64,000 nucleotides of DNA. Source: Streptomyces poonensis (GTDB taxonomy: Bacteria > Actinomycetota > Actinomycetes > Streptomycetales > Streptomycetaceae). Under the pieces are notes generated by a model. It was not told where the DNA came from. It ran no database searches and worked only from the letters and a program-made list of their open reading frames with translations. The stretch covers positions 1-64,000 of the forward strand of contig NZ_BMVW01000024.1 of NCBI RefSeq assembly GCF_014650915.1. The letters are read 5' to 3'. Position 1 is the stretch's first letter. Each line of letters begins with the position of its first letter. This document shows, one piece after another, positions 16,445 to 26,400 of this stretch. Both the position numbers and the translations under genes were made by a program.

Positions 16445-19400
16445 TCACGAGCCTGCCGCGGCTTTGTAGTTTTCGTCGAGCTGCGGACCGAGGAGAACCA
16501 GTTCGGTGAGCCGGAGGCAGATGCTGGTGAACTGCCGCACCTCGGCTATGGTCAAGTCGCGGCCGAGGATGTTCTTGTCTCGATAGGAAAGCCACTTGCG
16601 TAGTACCTGAAAACCGCCGATCTTAAAGTCCCAAACCGCCTCCGGAACACCGCGCCAGTACACTTTGTCGTTCAGATAGACGTCGACAACTTCGGCACCC
16701 AAGAGCTCCAGCTCTTCGTTGGTGAATGCGTGCCGCTCGTTGTCGGTCCTTTCGCGCAGCGTAATACGACCGCGTCCAGGCATAACAATACGGGAGGTAG
16801 CGCCGCTCTTCTGCTTTCGTCTCTGCTCTATTGCCCAGCCAACGGAGATGGCAAGGTCACCGGCTTCGGGTGACAGGCGCTCGCCGTCATCACGTGTCAC
16901 CTGGGCGATCGTCCGCCAGGCACGTGTCGTCAACGTGTTGGTGGCGTCGATGTCCAGTAGGTCAGCAATCTGTTGCCCAAGCTGAGCCGAGGTTGCCAGC
17001 TGTTCGTATGTGGACGGTAGCGGCACGCGGGGCCAGTCATTGCGGATCGCATCACCGTTTTCTTCGAGGTACAGCGGCGAATATCCAACAGCAAGGACGT
17101 GCTGCCAGAGGAGCTGGGCGCTCAGCTGTGAGGTCTGGGCGTCGGTGATACCAAGGCCGGATAGGTAGTCCAATGCAAACGGGGACAGGTTCGGCCGCCA
17201 GCCCGACGCGCTGGGCGACTCCTCGTGGAGGTCGAACAGCGAGAGGTTGTCGCTGGACTCTGTTTCGTCGGTCGCGAGATAGAAGGGCACCACATAGGCG
17301 TCCTTGTGCATCACGTGCTGATCGATGAGGCAGCGCGAGAGTAGGAATGCCGCCCCATCGAGTGCGCGTGGAGCCCGGCGTCGCAACAGCAGGAAGTCGC
17401 TGCCGATGGTGGCGGCCTTGACCAACTCATCACGGGATTCATTCCATAGTTTTCCCGTGGTGTCGACATATGCCCAACGCACGTCAAAGGGCTTAACGCA
17501 GAAGCGGACTGCTTTGGATTGATCATAAGGGGACTCAGCCAGCAACTTCGCCCTAACCCTCTGCGGGTCGTAGCGAGCCCAGGTCTGGGTAAGTCCCGCG
17601 ACCCGATCATCGAGATCTGTGAACCCTGTGTCTGAGTCAAGAAAATGACACAAGCGGTCCAGCAACTGCTCCCGGTCCGTGGAGATCAGTGCATCTCCTC
17701 GATTCTCATTGAGACCGAGGAGCGGATCAGCCAGAGCAAGATCAGGGATAGCAGGCCACTGTTCATAACCCTGCCGCGGTGACCACCGGCGGAGGCGGTA
17801 CCAGTTCTCCTTGGTCGGCAGCAATGGAGCGTAGTGGGGAGCATTAGTTGACTCACTCAGCGACTCCAGGAGTTCCCTTCGCTTGTCCGCCCCCCAGAAG
17901 TCACGATAGCTACCCTCGAAGGCGCTAGCATCATGTGCATCCTGGCGCACCAAGAGTGTGACTGCTGTCCCAACTTGGATGCCAGCGGGATTCAGCTTGG
18001 TAGAGAAGATACTCGGGTCCTTTAGCCCATCGGGCGTCTTCTTCCCGGTTTCCCTGCTGTCTCCGTTGAGGTTGTCCACGTAGAGACGGTCGAACTTGGA
18101 GACGAGTTCCTGCCGCATGACGACCGCTGAAGGATCGCCGAGCCACGAGAAGTTAGAGATGAAGCATACGATGCCCTTTCCGGTCTGCTCCGCGATACGC
18201 CGTTCGGCAACACGAAAGAAGCGAATGTAGAGATCGTCGAGCTTGTTCTTGGTGATGTCCCACTTTTCGGATAGGCCCTGCTTGTATGGCTCGACCAGAC
18301 CACCCTCCTCTCGTCCGCTGACGCCTGCAAAACCGTTGTAGGGCGGATTTCCGAGGACGACGAGAACGGGTTGGGAACGCTTCACATCTATTGCCGCGTC
18401 CCGCTCCTCCTCGAACTCCGGGAAGGGAAGCCTGGGATGCTCGTCAGTCTCCACCCATCCCGTTAGAGCGTTGGTCAGATAGACCTTCGCCCGCTCGTCG
18501 GAAGACAGCGGTGCACCGAGTCGATCGAGGGTCAGAGCAATATTGAGGTGGGCGATGACAAACGGCGCTGGCAGCAGCTCGAACCCGTACACCCGACTTA
18601 GAGCGGCTGCTTTGGCGTCCTGAGCTACCAGGGCATCGCCATGCCGATCTTCCAGTACCCGGGCGATGGTCTCGATGGTCTCGACGAGGAATGACCCCGT
18701 ACCCGTACAGGGGTCGAGCACGTGAACGTTCTCATCGGCCAAGCCGAGTTCGAGGCCGAGGTCCTGCTGGAGGGATTGGTGGACGCGCATGACCATGTAC
18801 CGCACAACTTCGGGCGGGGTGTACCAGACACCGAGCTGACGGCGCAGGTCCGGGTCATAGGCTTCAAGGAAGGGCTCGTAGAAGTACTGAACGGCGTTGC
18901 CCGACTCGAAGCTGTTGAAGAAAAGTGTGCGGTCGACGCGAGCGAGGGTGTCCTCAGTCCAGTCGAGCACCTCGTCAAGGCCCACCGGCAAGGTCGCCGG
19001 CGTCGCCAACTGCTGAAAGAGCACACGGACCATTGGCACCTTGAGGGTCCACTGCGCAGACTTCCAGCTGAACCGCTGCTGACTGCCAGGCAGCTGCGAC
19101 TCGCTCCACACAACCCATGCAGCGAAAACCCCATAGAAGAGCGTCTGGACAAGCGCAGAACGAAAGAACCTCTCGCCCTCTTCGCCCTCGAAACGCAAGC
19201 CGAGGCCATCTTCCATTGCCTCGCGTAGCGTAGCCAAGGCATTCATATGCCTGGCGTCAGCCGAGTCCAGCCGCTTTCGCCCCTCGCGTGCGTAGGCTGC
19301 CAGAAACCAGGCCAAGTCGGCTGGTTGCGACAGGGGTGCATCGCCCAGGAGCGCCCGCCTCAGGTAGTCTTCAAGATCGGTTTCTAGTTCCGGAGCCACC

Positions 19401-19876
19401 TGCCTGGCTGCGTGAACCAGTGCCCAGAAGCCCTCCTCGTCGTGCGCGAGGGAGAACGCCTCGCCCACGACAGGCTGGCCATCCTCGCCAAGCCCCACCA
19501 CCAAGAACTCACGGTAGGTCGTGACCAGGACCTTCCCATACCGCGTGAGGTACCTGCGCACCTGCTGGCTACGTGCGATTCGACGTACATCCTTGCCGGG
19601 CCCCTTGACCTCCATCACGCCCCGCTCGGGAACCCGTGCGACCATGACTTCGCGTCCAGCCTGCTCGACAGCACGACTGCCGATGAACAGGCCGCCATCC
19701 GGGACCCCTGCGCCGCGATTGCGAGTCGTCAAGACACAGACGATCTTCGGTGACAATCGACCACCGATAGCGTTGAGCAACCTCTCCATCTGCCCGTAGT
19801 AAGAGGTCTCCTCAACAGCCTCGCCCGTCGCGTGAATCCTGGCCAGACCCTGTAGATAATCCCGAAGCGCACCCAC
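16445..19876 (-). CDS. Fused nuclease-N6-adenine methyltransferase (type IIG/ISP-like restriction enzyme), 1,143 aa
   Basis: The N-terminal 150 residues have a PD-(D/E)XK nuclease pattern: VPDGG (Asp60) and MEVKGP (Glu89, Lys91). A helical spacer follows. The gamma-class methyltransferase motifs come next: motif I VLDPCTGTGSFLVET near residue 388 and motif IV VLGNPPYNGF near residue 510. The C-terminal 400 residues should hold the target-recognition domain; YRLRRWSPRQGYEQWPAIPD and the terminal FKIGGFQVLRKWLSYRDKNI belong to this type of enzyme. The SF2 helicase found between nuclease and methylase in true type ISP enzymes is missing, so it resembles type IIG/IIL proteins that cut and modify with one polypeptide. 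The GTG start at 19876 gives the full N-terminal domain. It lies beyond the terminator of the DISARM operon and appears separately transcribed. Confidence 0.8.
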   Translation of the reverse strand: MGALRDYLQGLARIHATGEAVEETSYYGQMERLLNAIGGRLSPKIVCVLTTRNRGAGVPDGGLFIGSRAVEQAGREVMVARVPERGVMEVKGPGKDVRRIARSQQVRRYLTRYGKVLVTTYREFLVVGLGEDGQPVVGEAFSLAHDEEGFWALVHAARQVAPELETDLEDYLRRALLGDAPLSQPADLAWFLAAYAREGRKRLDSADARHMNALATLREAMEDGLGLRFEGEEGERFFRSALVQTLFYGVFAAWVVWSESQLPGSQQRFSWKSAQWTLKVPMVRVLFQQLATPATLPVGLDEVLDWTEDTLARVDRTLFFNSFESGNAVQYFYEPFLEAYDPDLRRQLGVWYTPPEVVRYMVMRVHQSLQQDLGLELGLADENVHVLDPCTGTGSFLVETIETIARVLEDRHGDALVAQDAKAAALSRVYGFELLPAPFVIAHLNIALTLDRLGAPLSSDERAKVYLTNALTGWVETDEHPRLPFPEFEEERDAAIDVKRSQPVLVVLGNPPYNGFAGVSGREEGGLVEPYKQGLSEKWDITKNKLDDLYIRFFRVAERRIAEQTGKGIVCFISNFSWLGDPSAVVMRQELVSKFDRLYVDNLNGDSRETGKKTPDGLKDPSIFSTKLNPAGIQVGTAVTLLVRQDAHDASAFEGSYRDFWGADKRRELLESLSESTNAPHYAPLLPTKENWYRLRRWSPRQGYEQWPAIPDLALADPLLGLNENRGDALISTDREQLLDRLCHFLDSDTGFTDLDDRVAGLTQTWARYDPQRVRAKLLAESPYDQSKAVRFCVKPFDVRWAYVDTTGKLWNESRDELVKAATIGSDFLLLRRRAPRALDGAAFLLSRCLIDQHVMHKDAYVVPFYLATDETESSDNLSLFDLHEESPSASGWRPNLSPFALDYLSGLGITDAQTSQLSAQLLWQHVLAVGYSPLYLEENGDAIRNDWPRVPLPSTYEQLATSAQLGQQIADLLDIDATNTLTTRAWRTIAQVTRDDGERLSPEAGDLAISVGWAIEQRRKQKSGATSRIVMPGRGRITLRERTDNERHAFTNEELELLGAEVVDVYLNDKVYWRGVPEAVWDFKIGGFQVLRKWLSYRDKNILGRDLTIAEVRQFTSICLRLTELVLLGPQLDENYKAAAGS

Positions 19877-20046
19877 GTCCTGATCTTAATCAGGAACCGA
19901 CCAACCAGGCGGGGCATCCAGGGGGCGTCACCTTGAGTAACACCACCATTACCCAGTTGCAACCTGGCCGACGATACCGATAGCGGCGTGCCGACACCAG
20001 CCACGTCACTGCCATCGCCGACTCAGAGGCAAGCCGAACGCGGCGA

Positions 20047-20078
20047 AGGGGCCGTCCCGAACGAGGTGAACGGCCCCT
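20047..20078 (-). terminator. Terminator of the DISARM operon
   Basis: A perfect 9-bp stem, AGGGGCCGT (20047-20055) with ACGGCCCCT (20070-20078), encloses a 14-base loop. It lies 18 bp past the stop of the 124-aa gene (20097), where minus-strand transcription coming through drmC would end. It therefore groups that gene with DISARM and separates the restriction gene at 16445-19876. Confidence 0.65.
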
Positions 20079-20096
20079 CCGGCCGCTGCCGGGGGA

Positions 20097-20471
20097 CTAC
20101 TCGGTCTCCTCGACGAGCGGAAGCAGCCGGGCCAAAGCCTGACGGCAGTTCGCTGCGGTCCGAGCAGCTGCCTCCTGTGCCCCCATGGGCGCCTGCGCGG
20201 GAATCTGCGCAGCCGCGTAAGACTTCAATTCGTTCAGTGCTTCGGTGCGCGCCTGCGGGGGGAGGTCGAGCAAGTCGCGCTCGGCGACTGTGAACTCCCC
20301 GTAGCGACGCTGGGTCGCCGCCTGGACCATCCGCCAGGTCTGGTCCTCCGCCGACATGATGTAGCTGAGCACCACGTTCGTCTTCGTCTTCGTGGAGACG
20401 GCCGCCATGTCGACGATGCGCGGCGTCTCCTTGTGAGGCTTGCGCGGCTTGCGCGCTTTCTCCCGGCCCAC
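20097..20471 (-). CDS. Hypothetical protein at the end of the DISARM operon, 124 aa
   Basis: This is a small, mostly helical protein. The first 17 residues are strongly basic (GREKARKPRKPHKE), followed by VSTKTKTNVVLSYIM, then WRMVQAATQRRYGEFTVAER and an Ala-rich C-terminal helix ending in EETE. A basic N-terminus suggests nucleic-acid or protein binding. No family is recognised. The gene starts 211 bp after drmC on the same strand and is followed at once by a terminator hairpin, so it is probably part of the DISARM transcript or a closely linked unit. It is not one of the standard class 1 DISARM genes. Confidence 0.65.
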   Translation of the reverse strand: MGREKARKPRKPHKETPRIVDMAAVSTKTKTNVVLSYIMSAEDQTWRMVQAATQRRYGEFTVAERDLLDLPPQARTEALNELKSYAAAQIPAQAPMGAQEAAARTAANCRQALARLLPLVEETE

Positions 20472-20682
20472 GGCACACTCCTTGCTGCGGTGCGGTCAGC
20501 AGGACCGCAGGGGTTCCGTCCCCATGGACAACGACCATGAAGGGCGTCGGGAAACCGCCCGCTGTCCTGCGCCGTTCCCGTTCGCCCACCTGCAGCACAA
20601 GGCCGGACGGGCGGAGGCTATCGGGAACCACGGTTGGCGCGGATGTGACGGTCGGGGCTGGCTGGTGCCCGGCGCCGGCCTG

Positions 20683-21417
20683 TCAGGAGATCTGTTCGTA
20701 TAGGGCCCCCTCTGCCTCCCGTAGCTCGCGCTCGACGGCTTCGGTGAGGTTCGGGTTGTCGATGAGGACGCCGAATTCGACGTTGTTGTTCTCTGCGCTC
20801 CAGGAGAAGTTCGCGCTGGTGACCAGGAGGAGGTGGTGGTCGATGGCGAGGAACTTGGCGTGATTGCGGACGTATCCGCCGTCGAATTCCTTGGTCCGCC
20901 ATACCTCGGCCGGAGCCAGGTGGGCGGCTACCTCTGTGGTCGAAGGAGCCCAGTGTTGTCCGCTGCCGTCGGCGGCCCGGGTGTCCATGTAGACGCGAAC
21001 GGCGACGCCGTCGCGCTGTGCGGCCGTCCGCAGTGACACCCAGAGTGCCGAGCTGCGCTGGAAGTTGAAGGTGGAGCAGGTGATCGCGTGGCGGGCGCTG
21101 TCCACGAGGCGGGTGACTGAGGTGGTGAGCGGCCCGCTCTGGGCGAGATGTCCGGGCATGGTCCACAGCGGTGACAGTGTGGTCGGAAGTGCCCGTGCCC
21201 CCTCGATTGCCCGCAGGACTAGAACCTGCTGATACGTCGCTCCGGCGTCTCGGGCCACCGCCTCTAGTAGCCGCCGGATCTCTGCTCGCTGGCCGACCGC
21301 GACGACCTTGAGTGCGGTGGTCAAGGTGTCGCCGTCGGCCAGGCGGTCGGCTATGTCCTTGGCCTCGGTTCCGGTCAGGAGCCGCCCGAGCTGGCGCGGC
21401 GCGTCCGCGTCACTCAT
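20683..21417 (-). CDS. drmC: DISARM protein DrmC, phospholipase-D family
   Basis: At 244 residues the protein carries one PLD/HKD signature near its C-terminus, HAKFLAIDHHLLLVTSANFS, with the His-x-Lys and downstream Ser-Ala-Asn typical of PLD-type nucleases. The N-terminal half is helical (LGRLLTGTEAKDIADRLADG). DrmC is found in both DISARM classes but was dispensable for defence in the Bacillus class 2 system. I use the ATG at 21417 (MSDADAPRQL), which overlaps the drmB stop by 8 bases; the frame is open further upstream but that part is Ser/Ala-rich read-through of drmB. A single HKD motif suggests it works as a dimer. Confidence 0.88.
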   Translation of the reverse strand: MSDADAPRQLGRLLTGTEAKDIADRLADGDTLTTALKVVAVGQRAEIRRLLEAVARDAGATYQQVLVLRAIEGARALPTTLSPLWTMPGHLAQSGPLTTSVTRLVDSARHAITCSTFNFQRSSALWVSLRTAAQRDGVAVRVYMDTRAADGSGQHWAPSTTEVAAHLAPAEVWRTKEFDGGYVRNHAKFLAIDHHLLLVTSANFSWSAENNNVEFGVLIDNPNLTEAVERELREAEGALYEQIS

Positions 21418-23443
21418 GGGCCTGGAAGAAGCCGAGGTCGCTGCCGGGCAGGTCGAGCAGGAAGCGGCGGTCGAGGAAGCGGTTGGCGCGCTCGCAGGAG
21501 GTTTCCGAGGCCATGACGCAGCAGTGGCACGCGGCGCCGTGGAGGAAGTCCTCGGGATCCTGTGGGGTGCGCTTGGAGCAGATGGGGTCGGAGGAGCAGC
21601 GCGTGGCCTTGCGCAGCGCGCTGCTGACGACCCGCTGGAGGCGTGTTGGCTCGCTGAGCTGTACGAGGCCGCCGAGGGTGCCGTCACTGTCGGATGCGGT
21701 GGTGCAGATGAGAAGGCCAGCCGCGGGGTTGCGGCCTTCGTCGGCGGGCCATGCGTACAGGCGTTCGCTGAGGCTGGCGGCTGAGTAGCCGCAGGTCAGG
21801 GCAAGCTCGCGGATGAGGATGTGGGCAAGGGTGTGGACGAGCCAGTAGCGCGGGGGCTTCAGGCGGCTGTCGGGGTCGATCTGGCCAGCGGTGTCGGAGA
21901 AGCGGCGCTCGAAGTTTCTGCGGTGTGCCTCGCGGTGGAGCTTCCACAGGTCGGTGTCCAGGACGCGCTTCTCCCATGCGGCGACGGCGCTTTCGTCGAG
22001 CTGGAGGAAGATGCCTTCGCCGCGGTCCTCGGTGGCCACGGTCCATGTCGGTCGGGACGTACGCGTCAGTGGGGCCAGGCGGCGCGGGAGGTCGCCGACG
22101 CGGTCCATGTCGTCGATGCGAGTGAAGCCGACCAAGGCATTTACCTTGCGGAGGCGTTCGACCGCGAGCACACGGGTGATCTCAGGCTGCAGGGTGTCGC
22201 CCCGGTTGCGGGTGGCGAGGGTGAGTCCGCTCTTGGGGTCCTCGACGCGGGTGCCGACGATGTCACGCAGCAGGTAGCGCCATTCGGGGACGAGGAGGTC
22301 GACTGGGTCCCAGTCGCGGAGCTTTTCCTCCTGCTCGTCCGGGGTGTCGGTGGGGGCGGAGGCGGCCTGCAGGACCTGCTCCAGGCCGTGGTCGGAGAGG
22401 CTGGTGACGTCGACGCCGCCGTCCATGCCGAGCAGGTCTCTGATCAGGTCGAGGTTGTCGCGGTATTTGGCGAGTTTGTCGCCCAGCGCGGTGCGGACCC
22501 GGTCGGCGAGGTCGCTGGCTTTCTCCTCCTGGGATTCCGGCATCACGATGATGGACTGGGTGGCCGGGAACCACAGGTTGGAGGCGCCGACGAGCATCAG
22601 CCGGGTCTCGTTGCGGCAGCCCTTGGGCTCGAAGGCGTCCAAGTGGGGGTGGCGTCCGCGGCACTGCGGGAGTTTCGCCCTGCCAACCTCGCCCTGGGCC
22701 TCGTTCATGGGCCGCCGCATGTCGCAGGACGCGCAGTGGATGACGGCCGAGGCGCCCTTGCCGGCGGTCCGGTCGACCATCTTCAGGACGGGTAGCTCCG
22801 CCTGGGTGCACGGCTGTCCGCGGTGCACCCACAGGTCGTACGGGAACTCGTCCAGGTGTCCGTCGACGCAGGCCAGCAGATACCGGGCTGGGATGGCGGT
22901 GCGGCGCATCGGCTTGCGGGTGCCGGCGCCCGCGCGGCCCGTGCACTTGGCGTGCTCGAAGACGGCCAGGTCGGTGCGGAAGGGGTGCGTGTTGCGGTAG
23001 TCGAACTGGGTGAGTAGTCCGAGCATGTCGCAGCCCGTGCAGCGCAGCCATTGCGGGAAGACCCGGGAGGGGACTCCGAGGTCGTTGCCTTCGGCGGACC
23101 GGCTGTGCTTCTTCGGCTGCCAGGGATACGGCCGTAGCTGCACGTCGGGGGAACGCAGCATCATGCGGACTACGTCACGCAGGCGTGGGGCGTGGATCTG
23201 CGGGGGTGCGGAGTCGCGGCGCCGCCAGATGCGGTCCCAGTCGTCCAGGCCGGTGGGCATGATCGTGAACTGCGGCAAGTCCATGATCGCGCCGGGGCCG
23301 TAGGTGTAGAGCAGGGAGGAGGGGCGGGCGGAGCCGACCTTGGCACGGTTGTGCTTGGTCGCCTTCTCCGCCTCCTGTTCCAAGTCGCCCAGCGGGTCGA
23401 CGGCGTGGGCGACGTCGTAGACGAAGCGCGTCTCGTCACTCAC
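21410..23443 (-). CDS. drmB: DISARM protein DrmB, DUF1998
   Basis: At 677 residues the protein has the DUF1998 C-terminal region with clustered cysteines (HGAACHCCVMASETSCERAN). Earlier cysteine pairs, LRCTGCDMLG and IHCASCDMRR, probably bind zinc. The first third reads RPSSLLYTYGPGAIMDLPQF, a motif common at the N-terminus of these proteins. DrmB works with the DrmA helicase in blocking incoming phage DNA. The GTG at 23443 is preferred over the upstream ATG at 23467 because it overlaps the drmA stop as GTGA and has GGAGG about nine bases before it. It lies in the middle of the five-gene operon. Confidence 0.92.
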   Translation of the reverse strand: MSDETRFVYDVAHAVDPLGDLEQEAEKATKHNRAKVGSARPSSLLYTYGPGAIMDLPQFTIMPTGLDDWDRIWRRRDSAPPQIHAPRLRDVVRMMLRSPDVQLRPYPWQPKKHSRSAEGNDLGVPSRVFPQWLRCTGCDMLGLLTQFDYRNTHPFRTDLAVFEHAKCTGRAGAGTRKPMRRTAIPARYLLACVDGHLDEFPYDLWVHRGQPCTQAELPVLKMVDRTAGKGASAVIHCASCDMRRPMNEAQGEVGRAKLPQCRGRHPHLDAFEPKGCRNETRLMLVGASNLWFPATQSIIVMPESQEEKASDLADRVRTALGDKLAKYRDNLDLIRDLLGMDGGVDVTSLSDHGLEQVLQAASAPTDTPDEQEEKLRDWDPVDLLVPEWRYLLRDIVGTRVEDPKSGLTLATRNRGDTLQPEITRVLAVERLRKVNALVGFTRIDDMDRVGDLPRRLAPLTRTSRPTWTVATEDRGEGIFLQLDESAVAAWEKRVLDTDLWKLHREAHRRNFERRFSDTAGQIDPDSRLKPPRYWLVHTLAHILIRELALTCGYSAASLSERLYAWPADEGRNPAAGLLICTTASDSDGTLGGLVQLSEPTRLQRVVSSALRKATRCSSDPICSKRTPQDPEDFLHGAACHCCVMASETSCERANRFLDRRFLLDLPGSDLGFFQAHE

Positions 23444-26400
23444 GAGTTGTCCTCCGGCATCTTCCACTGAGGGGCATGGTCAGGTGCCCGGTACACCAGC
23501 CGCTCCTTGATCGGGCTCACCAGGAGGTTGATCTCCGGCTGCACCTCGCGCATCGAGTTCGCCACGATGAACGGCGCGGCGTCACGGGTGTCGATGCCCG
23601 CCTTGGCGTTCTCCGCGCTCATCATCAGCGCGTCGTGCCGACCGTCGTCCAGAACCCTCTCGTACACCAGCGACTTACGGTCCTCCATGAGGCTCTTGCG
23701 TCGCTTGCCCCATTGGTCGAGCCGGTTCTCCAGGCGTAGGCGGGCGCGGGTGGCGGCATCCTCGTCGCCGGCTCGCGCGACGCGTCGGACGAGGGCGTCG
23801 ATGAGTTCGCCCGCGAAGTGCTGCTCGGCCTCGATACGGGCCGCCCCGTCCTCCGGGGACAGCCCCTGGCCAGCCTTCGCTGCCTGCAGGACCCGGGCGG
23901 CGCTCACTAGCACGCCATCCAGGCCGCGCTCCAGAGAGGTCACCGAGAACGGGGTCACCGACAGCGCCTCCACCTGGGCGTAGAACGTCTCGTGGTAGTG
24001 GCGGAACTGCTCGAAATGGGCGAGGTCCCTCGGCCGCGCCCAGTTCCCGAGTGCGACCACCAGCCCCGGCCGGTCCGCCGTACGGCCGACACGGGAGGAC
24101 GCCTGGATGTACTCCGCGGTGTTCTTCGGCTGCCCGACCACGAGCATCAGCCCAAGGCGAGTCACGTCCACACCCACCTGGAGCATGGAGGTGGCCAGAA
24201 CCACGTCATACGGATTGACCTCGCGCGTGGGCTCCGGCTTCTTCGCCTCCCTGAGCGCGCGCCGGTTGCGCTTGCCCGCGGTGGAGTCGAAGCCCGGGTC
24301 GAATGCCGTCGCCATCTGGTCCAGGGTCGCGGTGATGTCCGCGCTGGCCACGCGCGAGGTCAGCTCGGCGACGTGCAGCGAACCGTAGTCGGTTCCGGTG
24401 CGGCGGGGGAGCTTCGACCAGGGGCGGCCCTTGGCGAGCGCGGTTTGAATGTCGTCGCTCATGTATCGGGCCATGCCGGCGAGTTCACGGGTGGCGCTGA
24501 AGTAGCCGACCAGGGTCATGTACGGATCGGCCGCGCGGCTGGAGCGGTCGAGGAGCAGCTGCCCGGCGGCTAGGAGAACCTCGGCGACCCGGATCTCCGC
24601 TGTGGTCAAGCGCACCCCGGTGGTGCTGATCCCGACGTACCGGCGCCCCGGGTGCTTCTCGGAGACCGGGATCTCCTTGGAGAAGTAGGTGTTCCCGGCG
24701 TCCAGGACCTGTGGCGGGAAGATGGTGACGTCGCGTCCGTACAGCGCGCGCACCTGCTCGGAAGCGTTACGGGCGGTGGCCGTGGAGGCGACGAGCAGCG
24801 GACGCACCGGGCGTCCCTCCTTGGTCCGCCAGTCGGTCATCGCGTCGATCGCCACCTCGAATAGGCCCACCGTCGTGCCGAGTGCCCCGGTGATCAGGTG
24901 CAACTCGTCCTGGATGACCAGGTCCGGGGGTCGTAGCCGCGTGGCCGGGTGAAGGGCGGCCGCCGGCCAGCCGTCCTTCTTGGGGTGCTTGCTGCCGTCC
25001 TTGATGTCGCACTGCTGATAGTCGGGATGCACGAATCCGTGCCGTTCACAGCGTCGCGAGACATGCCCGAACAGCGAGGCGGCCTCGCCCTCCCGCGCCA
25101 GGCGGGCAAACTTGTCCACGGTGGCGATGACGAATGCCGGCGCGAGCCGGTAGATCTCCTCGTCGACCGTGAGCACCGGCAGCCCGTCCGGGACCTCACC
25201 GCCGTCGGCGAACGGGCAGTCGGCCAGCTCGTCCCCGCAGTACACGTACACCCGGCGCAGCGCGGGCTCCGTGCGCACATCGCGCGCCTCGACCCGCGTC
25301 CCGCACCACGGGCAGCGCTGGATCTGCAGCACCGTCAGGCGATACCCACGACCCCCATGGGCCTTTTGCAACTGCTCGGCGGCCTCGTCGTACCGTTTCG
25401 GGCTCACATCGGTGCCGACCCACAGCCCGATCCGGAACGGCTCCTCACCCCACGTCGCCACATCATCGCGCCGCGCCAGCTCCGCCGCGCACACCAGGGC
25501 GGTGGCGCGCTGGAACTGCTGGGCGGTGAGCAGGCGCAGCGTGTACCGCATGAGGACGGCGACCCCGGACCGTCCGTCCAGCGGACCGTCGAATGCATCC
25601 ACGAGGCCCTGGCGGCGCCGGATCGCGAACGTGTAGGCGGCCAGACCCAGATACGCCTCCGTCTTGCCACCACCAGTCGGGAAGAACAGCAGCTGCGCCT
25701 TGGCCAGATCCCCCGACCGCTTCTCGGCCGCCGGGTCGGACAGCAACGGCAACTGCATGAGCACGAAGGCGAGCTGGAAGGTACGCCACGAATGCGCCAA
25801 GGCCCCCTTCTCCGCGAGGATCGCCTCGCGAGCCTCGTCGATGCTCTCCTCCGGCCGACTCGCCCGCCTTTCCGCGACCTGGGATTGGACGCGCTGATCG
25901 GCCATCACCCGGTTCATGAACCGGAAGCAGCGCAACGCCTCCTTGTCCCCGAGGAGGTGCTTCAGACCCTCCTCAAGCTGGCGTTGCACCCGGCGCGCCT
26001 CGGTGACCGCGTCCAGGCCCTCGGACCGCAGATGCTCCGGAAGAGCCTTGGCCCGCTGCTCTTCGCCGTCCAGCCAGGCCGTGTAACCCGCGACGATCGG
26101 CTCAAGACCCGTACGCAGCTCGTCGATCGACACCTCCTGGAGCCGCCGCATGTCCAGCAGAGCCGCGCCGATCTCCTCGGCGGCCGTCTGCGGCGTCTCA
26201 CTCACCGGCAGCCACGTCGTCCACACCTCGCTGGCCCTGCGCGCCCCCTCGGCTACCTTCCAGTCCACCGAGCAGGTCCGGCCATGGGCGAACTCCAGAC
26301 GGTTGCGGTACTGAAGCCGCAGGCGCCGCACTTCGTCGTCCGGCTCCTCGCGCGTGTCCAGGAGTACGTCATTGACCGGCAGGAACGCCTCAGCTCCACC

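Noticed and set aside
21418-21687. Long N-terminal extension of drmC
   Set aside because: Ser/Ala/Pro-rich out-of-frame reading of drmB; the ATG at 21417 with a stop/start overlap is far more likely.
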